Assembly (NCBI GenBank): GCA_012800625.1
Contig: JAAZIY010000172.1
Coordinates: 1 to 5,850 of the forward strand
DNA: 5,850 bases
Source: Lentisphaerota bacterium
GTDB taxonomy: Bacteria > Verrucomicrobiota > Lentisphaeria > Oligosphaerales > Oligosphaeraceae
Reading direction: 5' to 3'
Of this stretch, positions 1 to 5,160 are shown in pieces. The notes under the pieces are model-generated. The model worked only from the letters and a program-made list of their open reading frames with translations, searched no databases and was not told the origin of the DNA. Positions within the stretch are counted from its first letter, which is position 1. Every line of letters starts with the position of its first letter. The translations under genes and the position numbers were made by a program.

Positions 1-1566
1 GGCTGGGTGTACCTGGGCTTGAGCAGAGTGGAAAACGGCGAGGCCCTGCAAGTCGAGCTCTCCGGACTGGGCACAGTGATCAGGGGAGATAGTGAAAGAC
101 CCGAAACTTTCAGATATCTGCCCAGGGGCAGGCAAAGCCTCAAAGTCAGCGGCGCAAATGCAAATGCCAGGCTGCAGGTGCGAGCCATTGCCGAGGTCTT
201 CAACTATCCGGCCTGCGCCAATAGCCAAGTGCCGCAAAACGGCGAATATGACTGGGATTTCCTCAGTAAATATGTCTTGCCGGCGGTGACTACGCTCAAC
301 GGCGGCAACATACCGGATAACGAGGTGGCCGGATATAAAGCCGGCGGCGGACGCTGGCTGGCCAATCTGGGCACCACTAACCCGAAAGATGCCAACGATT
401 TGCTGCAAAGACTGCATAAGGCCGCCGGTATCAGGCAGGAAAAATACGACGGGCTTACCTGCGACGAGCAGTTCTTTGGCCGCAGCAACCTAATCTATTA
501 CACCCAGGCGATGTGGGACTATCAGGTGCCGGAGGAAAAGCTGGTATATACCTGGATAGTAGGGAAACCCTCAGTGCAAGGCGTACATCATGATTTTATG
601 AGCGCCAGCATCAATGCCTGCCGCGGCCGGGGAAGATTGCTTTTCGAGGCATATAACCATAGCAGAGCCAATGAGGAAGACGCGCGCAGCTACCTGGAGA
701 ACCGGGTGCTGGACACCATGCTGAAATTCAATCGATACTTCCCCAACGCAGTGGCAAATACCGGCATGCTGTTCGGAAACTTTAACCAGATACCGATTAT
801 CTCCCTGGATGTAAATCCGGAGGTGGACTATAAGTACTATCTGGATATGCAGCTGAACCTGGCGGCGAACAATCCGGCCTTCGAGGGGCTGGGCACCATA
901 GGATACTGGGGAAGCTACTACGACGATGAGGAACTCTATCGCTGGTCTATGTTGCTTCTGAGGCATTATGCCGTCGAGGGCAGGCGCGATATGCTTTCCG
1001 AGAAATACGGCTATAAATATAATCCGGGGCATCTGCGCAACTGCGATTTCAACCAGGGTCTCGATGGCTGGCAGGCAGAGCCAGCCGCGGAGCCGGCACT
1101 CAGCCAGGCCTCTTTTCTGGGCTATGGCAAGGACAGTCAGCGCCGCTGGGGCGCGCCCAGCCGCTGTGGGGACAACTTCTGCCTGTTCAAGCGCCAGGCC
1201 ACCGGGTTCAGCCGCATCAGCCAGGTAGCCAGCGGCCTCGTCGTTGGGCAGACCTATACCTTGCAGTTTGTCACTGCCGACTACCAGGATATGCTGCAGA
1301 AGCGCTTCAATCCGCGGCGGCATCCCATCGGGGTGGAGTTTTCCGAGGGAGCCGAGCTGCTTCCCGAGCAGAGCTACGTTTTTGTGGACCGTCGCGATGA
1401 TCAGCGAGCCCCGCGTTTGGCTGGCAAGGCCAGGGTCAATCTGCACCATTGGCGCTTTGTGGCCAGGAATAGCGAGGTAAGCATAAGCTTTCATGATAAA
1501 GAGGCCGAGCCGGGCGAGGAGCTGGCTCTGAACTATATCATGCTGAAGCCGTATTTTGGCAAGTAA
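1..1566 (+). CDS. Glycoside-hydrolase-like protein with C-terminal carbohydrate-binding-like module (5' partial)
   Basis: The reading frame is open from the first base (G-W-V-Y-L-G...) to the TAA at 1564-1566, so the gene most likely starts upstream; the GTG at 7 has no supporting ribosome site. About 521 residues are visible. Numbering from that GTG, residues 1-65 look like the end of a beta-rich N-terminal domain. Residues 80-345 are rich in Trp, Tyr and Asn, with strand-end acidic motifs such as YDGLTCDEQFFG (D153, E154) and LLFEAYNH (E214), and GYWGSYYDDEE (299-309). This resembles a TIM-barrel glycosidase, but the acids are only candidate catalytic residues. After about residue 343 (NCDFNQGLDGW) a beta-sandwich-like module begins, of the type found in CBM-like or galactose-binding-like domains, and runs to the end. 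I recognise the style but no named family, and no substrate can be assigned. No signal peptide is visible because the N-terminus is missing. A non-catalytic carbohydrate-binding protein is an alternative. Confidence 0.8.
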   Translation, partial: GWVYLGLSRVENGEALQVELSGLGTVIRGDSERPETFRYLPRGRQSLKVSGANANARLQVRAIAEVFNYPACANSQVPQNGEYDWDFLSKYVLPAVTTLNGGNIPDNEVAGYKAGGGRWLANLGTTNPKDANDLLQRLHKAAGIRQEKYDGLTCDEQFFGRSNLIYYTQAMWDYQVPEEKLVYTWIVGKPSVQGVHHDFMSASINACRGRGRLLFEAYNHSRANEEDARSYLENRVLDTMLKFNRYFPNAVANTGMLFGNFNQIPIISLDVNPEVDYKYYLDMQLNLAANNPAFEGLGTIGYWGSYYDDEELYRWSMLLLRHYAVEGRRDMLSEKYGYKYNPGHLRNCDFNQGLDGWQAEPAAEPALSQASFLGYGKDSQRRWGAPSRCGDNFCLFKRQATGFSRISQVASGLVVGQTYTLQFVTADYQDMLQKRFNPRRHPIGVEFSEGAELLPEQSYVFVDRRDDQRAPRLAGKARVNLHHWRFVARNSEVSISFHDKEAEPGEELALNYIMLKPYFGK

Positions 1567-1581
1567 AGCGCATAAAAGAGT

Positions 1582-1622
1582 TTGGACACTAAGTCACACC
1601 AAGTTAGACCCCGTCCAAAAAG
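1582..1622 (+). repeat. Left terminal inverted repeat (41 bp)
   Basis: Begins TTGGACACTAAG and ends GACCCCGTCCAAAAAG. It matches the reverse complement of 2049-2089 except at the 13th, 23rd and 24th bases. Similarity continues outward through GAG at 1578-1580, where the other copies read GAGC. Within the repeat, TTTGGAC (1581-1587) and GTCCAAA (1613-1619) are complementary, so each end could fold on itself as well as pair with the other end. Confidence 0.8.
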
Positions 1623-1635
1623 TAGGGGGTATAGT

Positions 1636-1722
1636 AGCGCCTCTACGAGGCGCTGCTTTTGAAGGGTGTTTCTACCCCAGGCTAAAGCCTGGGGTTAAGC
1701 ATGGTTATGCGCCTACGGCGCA
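1636..1722. repeat. Left cluster of small palindromes
   Basis: Three perfect hairpins lie close together. The first is AGCGCCTC / GAGGCGCT (1636-1643 with 1647-1654), loop TAC. The second is ACCCCAGGCT / AGCCTGGGGT (1674-1683 with 1686-1695), loop AA. The third is TGCGCC / GGCGCA (1708-1713 with 1717-1722), loop TAC. The stem sequences differ while the TAC loop recurs, so structure rather than sequence appears to be kept. None is followed by a T run, so they do not look like ordinary intrinsic terminators. They resemble the small REP-like palindromes of intergenic regions; a specific REP class is not assigned. Confidence 0.7.
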
Positions 1723-1914
1723 AGTAGATGAGCAGTTTTATAGTCCTTTGCGTTAAGGACAAAACAGCTCGTTTCTGCGGCAAAATTCAACAGATGATTC
1801 TGATTTTTTCAGGTATATTGGTCCTGACTTAGTTAACCACAAAAGCACAATTCTCCTGAAAAACGTATTTTTTGGAAAAAATTTTAATTTTTTTCTGCGA
1901 TTAAGTCCATTTGG

Positions 1915-2044
1915 TGCCCTGAAAGGGCAACCTAATACAGCCCAGGGTAAGCGAGGCTCCGTAGGAGCCGAGCGCCACCCTGGGTAAAAGCCCCACCCGA
2001 ATCCGGCGCCCTGTAGGGGCACCACTAACGGCCTTTCGGCGTTA
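1915..2044. repeat. Right cluster of small palindromes
   Basis: Four structures follow one another. First, TGCCCT / AGGGCA (1915-1920 with 1924-1929), loop GAA. Second, a nested pair: outer stem CCCAGGGT / ACCCTGGG (1941-1948 with 1977-1984) around inner stem GGCTCC / GGAGCC (1955-1960 with 1964-1969), loop GTA. Third, GCCC / GGGC (2008-2011 with 2017-2020) around TGTAG, which can close further by a U-G pair to leave loop GTA. Fourth, TAAC-GCC / GGC-GTTA (2026-2044) with one bulged G and loop TTTC. The GTA loops here are the complement of the TAC loops in the left cluster, so the two clusters have opposite orientation around the AT-rich core. Confidence 0.68.
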
Positions 2045-2048
2045 TGAC

Positions 2049-2089
2049 CTTTTTGGACGGGGTCTGTCTTGGTGTGTCTTAGTGTCCAA
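2049..2089 (-). repeat. Right terminal inverted repeat (41 bp)
   Basis: Inverted copy of 1582-1622. Its outer half is made of two 10-bp units, GTCTTGGTGT (2066-2075) and GTCTTAGTGT (2076-2085), followed by CCAAGGCTC (2086-2094). The same arrangement, 10-bp units then CCAAAGCTC, opens the tandem array at 3392, so this end and the array share an origin. Confidence 0.8.
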
Positions 2090-2129
2090 GGCTCTAGTCC
2101 CCTAAAAAAAGGAGACCTAGTGGAGGCGT

Positions 2130-2135
2130 TATAAT
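2130..2135 (+). promoter_or_regulatory. Possible -10 box for the ATPase gene
   Basis: A perfect TATAAT lies 54 bp before the chosen ATPase start and 40 bp outside the right terminal repeat. No good -35 hexamer is found at 16-18 bp spacing (the sequence there is A-rich, then GG), so this is a partial promoter match. The same bases overlap a GGAGG-preceded ATG that opens only a four-codon frame (2134-2148). Confidence 0.35.
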
Positions 2136-2176
2136 GCTTCTGGGCTGATTTCTGTTGCTCCTATGGGATGTCTAAT

Positions 2177-2181
2177 AAAGG
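2177..2181 (+). promoter_or_regulatory. Ribosome binding site that decides the ATPase start
   Basis: AAAGG stands 8 nt before the ATG at 2190. The earlier in-frame ATG at 2163 is preceded by pyrimidine-rich sequence (TTGCTCCT) with no Shine-Dalgarno match. The family also normally begins a few residues before the first beta strand, which fits M-R-G-I-L-K-K-L at 2190. Confidence 0.6.
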
Positions 2182-2189
2182 TTTTAACT

Positions 2190-3329
2190 ATGAGAGGCAT
2201 ATTAAAAAAACTTAGCTTGAGGGGCTTTAAGTCAATAAAGCAATTAGATGATTTCGAGTTAAGGCCGCTCAATGTACTGATTGGAGCCAACGGAGCCGGG
2301 AAAAGCAATTTTGTACAGCTTTTTCGTATGCTGAATGCCATGGCGGATAAAAATTTCGCCAAATTCATTCTCGAACGCGGCGGCGCTAACAACTTTCTTT
2401 TCAATGGCAGGAAAATTACCCCTAAGCTTGAGCTGGAGCTAGAGTTTAACTCGCGCAGTGCATTTTCTGACGGGTCTAATTTCTACCGGGCCGAATTTAC
2501 TCCCACTGTAGAAGACACTTTTCTGCTTGAAGAGACGAGGCAATATGCCGGGCACATGCCCCGTTCCTACGGTGGACCCTCAGAAGAAAGCCGTCTGCAA
2601 GACGAGAAGAATGAACCCGATAAGACTGGCAATTTTCATGGCCTTGGCTACTTTGTGTATGAAACCATAGCCAACTGGATGGTCTATCACTTTCATGATA
2701 CCGCTGCCTCCGCGGCAATGAGGAATTATCAAATAGTCGAATACTGCCAGAGGCTGAGCGACGATGCCGGCAATATCGCGCCTTTCTTGCTGAACCTAAA
2801 AAACTCCGACCGAGCCGCTCGCCAAGACAGCTATAAGAGCATTGTCGAGGTGCTGCGCCTGGTTATTCCTTTCTTTGACGACTTCCGCCTGGACATACGC
2901 AAGTTCGGCCAGGCCGAAAAAGTCTGCCTGAGCTGGAAACAAAAAGGCTCTGATTTTCCTATGCAGCCATACCATCTTTCCGATGGCTCCATACGCTTTA
3001 TGTGCTTGGTATGCGCACTGCTGCAGCCCGACCCGCCCTCACTCATCGTGATTGACGAGCCTGAGCTGGGGCTGCACCCTAGGGCTTTGGCTTTGCTGGC
3101 CGAATTAATGCAAACCGCCGCCCAACACACCCAGATCATTGTGGCAACGCAGGCACCGCTGCTTCTTGACCAATTTGCCCTCGATGAGATCATCGTGGTA
3201 AAACGCGAAAATGGAGCCTCGCTCTTCCAGAGGCTTGAGGAAAATGAGTTCTCCGTCTGGCTGCAAGAGTATTCACCTGGAGAGCTTTGGCGTAAGAATG
3301 TGATCGCCGGCGGGGTGGTTTATGAGTGA
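2190..3329 (+). CDS. AAA family ATPase (AAA_21, SMC/ABC-type), partner of a DUF4276-like protein
   Basis: A 379-residue cytosolic ATPase. The opening KLSLRGFKSIKQL leads into the Walker A P-loop GANGAGKS (residues 32-39, K38). A variable helical insert (about 85-255) follows, then an ABC-signature-like LSDGS (263-267), Walker B LIVIDEPELGLHP (285-297, D289 and catalytic E290) and a switch region IVATQAP (317-323), where Gln stands in place of the more usual His. The tail GELWRKNVIAGG (364-375) is typical of AAA_21 ATPases encoded next to DUF4276 genes. All ATPase motifs are intact, so the protein should bind and hydrolyse ATP; its target is not shown. The next gene starts inside its last codons (8-bp overlap), which points to translational coupling. 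The first 100 bases of the gene are clearly more AT-rich than neighbouring genes. Such ATPase plus TOPRIM-like pairs are often defence-related, which is inference here. A start at 2163 is possible but less likely. Confidence 0.88.
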   Translation: MRGILKKLSLRGFKSIKQLDDFELRPLNVLIGANGAGKSNFVQLFRMLNAMADKNFAKFILERGGANNFLFNGRKITPKLELELEFNSRSAFSDGSNFYRAEFTPTVEDTFLLEETRQYAGHMPRSYGGPSEESRLQDEKNEPDKTGNFHGLGYFVYETIANWMVYHFHDTAASAAMRNYQIVEYCQRLSDDAGNIAPFLLNLKNSDRAARQDSYKSIVEVLRLVIPFFDDFRLDIRKFGQAEKVCLSWKQKGSDFPMQPYHLSDGSIRFMCLVCALLQPDPPSLIVIDEPELGLHPRALALLAELMQTAAQHTQIIVATQAPLLLDQFALDEIIVVKRENGASLFQRLEENEFSVWLQEYSPGELWRKNVIAGGVVYE

Positions 3330-3405
3330 TTACATCAATCTCATCGCCATAGTCGAAGGTGAAACCGATGGCTTTCACGTTTGGAAAACATTTAGTGTGT
3401 CTTAG
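3322..3405 (+). pseudogene. Truncated DUF4276/TOPRIM-like gene, broken by the tandem repeat array
   Basis: ATG at 3322 overlaps the ATPase stop (ATGAGTGA, 8 bp) and opens MSDYINLIAIVEGETDGF, then about five more native residues, before the frame runs into repeat sequence at 3392 and stops at TAG 3403-3405 (27 codons in total). A hydrophobic strand followed by VEGETD is the usual N-terminus of DUF4276 and related TOPRIM-like proteins (VEGxTE, with the first acidic residue of the metal site). Full-length members are several times longer. No further part of the gene is found downstream: the array is followed directly by the end of a minus-strand gene. The most likely reading is a deletion or insertion that removed all but the first codons, leaving the ATPase without its partner. 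The family call rests on a short stretch plus the position behind an AAA_21 ATPase. Confidence 0.6.
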
Positions 3406-3513
3406 TGTGTCTTAGTGTGCCTTAGTGTCCAAAGCTCCGTGCCTTAGTGTCCAAAGCTCCGTGCCTTAGTGTCCAAAGCTCCGTGCCTTAGTGTCCAAAG
3501 CCCTGTGTCTTAG
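3392..3513. repeat. Two-level tandem repeat array sharing sequence with the terminal inverted repeats
   Basis: The array starts with three 10-bp units (TTAGTGTGTC, TTAGTGTGTC, TTAGTGTGCC at 3392-3421). Four 22-bp units follow at 3422, 3444, 3466 and 3488; the first three are identical and the fourth differs at a few bases in its second half. A last partial unit TTAG stands at 3510-3513. Each 22-bp unit equals a 12-bp block CCAAAGCTCCGT plus the 10-bp block GCCTTAGTGT. There are no unique spacers, so it is not a CRISPR array. The period is not a multiple of three, so it is not a coding repeat. The motif CTTAGTGTCCAA-(A/G)-GCTC is the outer tip of the right terminal repeat at 2078-2094, in the same orientation. 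Confidence 0.88.
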
Positions 3514-3523
3514 TCTGCAAGAG

Positions 3524-4375
3524 TCAGTTTTTCCACATGGCTGGTCTGAGCAGGCTTTCGGGCAGGGGTACTCTGAGCGCTTCGATTTGAAGCATTATGT
3601 CTGCGGACAAGGGCGGCATTTTGGCAATGGCGATATTTTGTTTGAGCTGAGCCAAGCTGTCCACCCCGAAGACCAGCAGGTTCACTTCCGGTTTGCTCAG
3701 CACATAAAGCATATAAAACTGCTGGCGCTCCAGACCAGTATCCAGGCGTATTCTTTCAAAGCCGCGCCTGGCTCTATGCAAGCCCTGGAGCTGCTCGGGA
3801 AATTCCTCTTGCAGCAGCAGCCCCTGCAAAAAAGCGCTGCGGGCGAATTTTTTTATGCCGGGCTTTTTGAGCATATGCTCGAAGCGCCGGTCCAGGATAT
3901 TATAGGGCAGCTGCAGCAGCTCGAAGTCGGCGGGGATCTCGGGGTGCGCCAGGCTGTCCAGCGAGACCCCGCAGTGTTGCAGCAGCCCCTGATGTTTCAT
4001 TTCCAGTAGTTTGTCGGCATGCACGCTGTCCTGTTCGTTATGGAAGAGGCAGCCATAGATGCCGTTCTGCCTTAGGCGCTGCAGCGAGCGCTGCAGGCTA
4101 TCGCGGATAAATGCCGCGGGATCGCCAGTCCCTTCCGGCAGCGATGGGATTTTGCTCACGATATTAAAATCCAGCTTCAGCTCTTCGAGTGCTTTTCCCA
4201 GCCGTTCTTCGGCATTGCCATAGGCTGCGGCGGTATCCAGGTAGCGCAGGCCTTGTTGGTGCGCGTAGTGTAGAATTTCCAGCACTTGGTCGTAAGGCAC
4301 CTGTCCATCCCGATTGGCAATGCCGTAGTTCAGGCCGAACTGTACGGTGCCCAGCATTAGTTTTGCCCTGTTCAT
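3524..4375 (-). CDS. Aldo/keto reductase (surface-glycan cluster type)
   Basis: A 283-residue NAD(P)H-dependent oxidoreductase with a TIM-barrel fold, cytosolic. The start LMLGTVQFGLNYGI is typical of the aldo/keto reductases found in polysaccharide and nonulosonate-type clusters. The full catalytic tetrad is present: D47 and Y52 (LDTAAAYGNAEERLG), K75 (VSKIP) and H112 (LFHNEQD). The C-terminal cofactor region is recognisable from LVFGVDSLAQLKQNIAI. The length is usual for this short subfamily. Its ATG shares ATGA with the stop of the preceding dehydrogenase gene, and a GGAGG lies 12 nt upstream (complement of 4388-4392), so it is co-translated with the other sugar oxidoreductases. The substrate is unknown; reduction or dehydrogenation of a nucleotide sugar or sugar intermediate is inferred from neighbours. 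The stop codon lies 10 bp from the tandem array on the other side, and the protein end looks natural. Confidence 0.88.
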   Translation of the reverse strand: MNRAKLMLGTVQFGLNYGIANRDGQVPYDQVLEILHYAHQQGLRYLDTAAAYGNAEERLGKALEELKLDFNIVSKIPSLPEGTGDPAAFIRDSLQRSLQRLRQNGIYGCLFHNEQDSVHADKLLEMKHQGLLQHCGVSLDSLAHPEIPADFELLQLPYNILDRRFEHMLKKPGIKKFARSAFLQGLLLQEEFPEQLQGLHRARRGFERIRLDTGLERQQFYMLYVLSKPEVNLLVFGVDSLAQLKQNIAIAKMPPLSADIMLQIEALRVPLPESLLRPAMWKN

Positions 4376-5160
4376 TTGGCCGTGTAGCCTCCGTCCACAG
4401 GAATATTGCTTCCAGTAATATAAGCGGCGGCCTGCGAGGCCAGAAAGACTACTATTCCCTTCAGATCGCTTTGATTTCCCAGGCGCCCCAGCTGTGTGCG
4501 TCGGCTGTAGTTGGCCACAAAGGCCGCCGGCATGGACTCCTCTTGCAAACCGCCCGGATGTATGCAGTTCACCCGGATATTATGCTTGCCGAAGCAACTC
4601 GCGGCAAAGCGCGTGAAGTTGACCATGCCGCCCTTTTCGTAGAAGTAGATAGGCGAAGGATCGGGGTTCATGTCGGTCCCCAGATAATTCTCCATTTCTA
4701 TGCCTACCAGCCCCATCATCGAGCCGATATTGATAATGGAGCCGCCGCCGCGCTTTTGCATCTGCTTGGCGCCCAGGTTGGTCAGAAAGAACAGCGCCGA
4801 GGCATTCACGTGCAGCGAGCGGTCAAAGGCCTCCAGGCTTTGCTCCCAGCCATTCATGGCGCAGCGTATCACTGCGTTGTTGACCAGGATGTCCAGTCCG
4901 CCGCAGTCTGCTTCGATTTGCTCCATTACCTGGCGCATTGACTCCTCGCAGGCCAGGTCCAGCCGCAGTGCCTTGGCTTGCAGGCCGCGTTGGCGCAGTT
5001 CGGCGGCAAGCTCTTCGCACTGTGCGCGGTCCCGCGAGGCTATATAAACCAGCGCGCCGGCCTCCGCCAGCGCTTCGCTGAGCTGTCGCCCGTAGCGCCC
5101 AGCTCCACCAGTGACCAGGGCGGACTTTTTATCCAGCGAAAAACTCTGCATAACATTCAT
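4372..5160 (-). CDS. Short-chain dehydrogenase/reductase, PtmA-like
   Basis: A 262-residue Rossmann-fold NAD(P)-dependent dehydrogenase of the classical SDR type. Visible motifs: nucleotide-binding TGGAGRYG (17-24, with Arg at the position of the middle Gly, as this subfamily often departs there), LDILVNNAV (89-97), the structural Asn N119, catalytic S147 (INIGSMMG) and Y172-x-x-x-K176 in YFYEKGG, then RVNCIHPGG (196-204). The stretch ENYLGTDMNPDPSPIYFYEK (157-176) resembles the YEGTDMTSP-type segment of the PtmA family, flagellin-glycan dehydrogenases linked to acyl-nonulosonate (legionaminic-type) synthesis in Campylobacter. The start at 5160 is supported by GAGG (complement of 5168-5171) 7 nt upstream; a second in-frame Met follows three codons later. 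The gene overlaps both neighbours by ATGA. The SDR call is secure; the glycan role is inferred. Confidence 0.9.
   Translation of the reverse strand: MNVMQSFSLDKKSALVTGGAGRYGRQLSEALAEAGALVYIASRDRAQCEELAAELRQRGLQAKALRLDLACEESMRQVMEQIEADCGGLDILVNNAVIRCAMNGWEQSLEAFDRSLHVNASALFFLTNLGAKQMQKRGGGSIINIGSMMGLVGIEMENYLGTDMNPDPSPIYFYEKGGMVNFTRFAASCFGKHNIRVNCIHPGGLQEESMPAAFVANYSRRTQLGRLGNQSDLKGIVVFLASQAAAYITGSNIPVDGGYTAK

Larger units (their letters stand above)
1582..2089. mobile_element. 508-bp terminal-inverted-repeat element, non-coding (MITE-like)
   Basis: Two 41-bp sequences, 1582-1622 and 2049-2089, are inverted copies of each other with three mismatches (38/41). They enclose 426 bp with no credible gene. 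The inside has three parts: a left cluster of palindromes (1636-1722), an AT-rich core with long A and T runs (about 1760-1910), and a right cluster of palindromes (1915-2044). No transposase is encoded, so if mobile it would depend on a transposase in trans, like a MITE. No clear target-site duplication is visible; outside the repeats there is only AGAG (1577-1580) against CTCT (2092-2095), which extends the inversion rather than forming a direct repeat. The element begins 15 bp after the stop codon of the upstream gene. The inverted repeats are seen directly; mobility is inferred. I do not recognise the element as a named IS or MITE. Confidence 0.65.

Noticed and set aside
571..1494. 307-residue reverse frame
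   Set aside because: Antisense shadow of the glycosidase-like gene; no recognisable domain, and the forward frame has coherent protein character to its stop.
1674..1695. Intrinsic terminator for the upstream gene
   Set aside because: The 10-bp stem is strong but no T run follows on either side, and similar hairpins without T runs recur through the element.
1556..1756. 66-residue forward frame across the left inverted repeat and hairpins
   Set aside because: It has no ribosome site, begins inside the end of the upstream gene, and its sequence is only the translation of palindromes and the terminal repeat.
1753..2025. 90-residue reverse frame across the AT-rich core and right hairpins
   Set aside because: Composition follows the palindromes and the poly-A/T core (Lys/Phe run); no domain or start signal. 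Such frames arise regularly from repeat units.
2122..2148. Four-codon leader minicistron (GGAGG, ATG at 2134, TGA at 2146-2148)
   Set aside because: Spacing is good, but the frame is too short to support, and its ATG overlaps the perfect TATAAT, which is the more usual reading. The two cannot both act from the same promoter.
3392..3513. CRISPR array
   Set aside because: The units are directly adjacent with no unique spacers, and no cas gene is nearby.
3491..4009. 172-residue forward frame starting inside the tandem array
   Set aside because: Begins within repeat DNA and then runs antisense to the aldo/keto reductase; Gln/Leu-rich composition reflects the opposite-strand codons.
4189..4941. 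250-residue forward frame
   Set aside because: Antisense shadow lying over the SDR and aldo/keto reductase genes, both of which have complete catalytic motifs on the minus strand.
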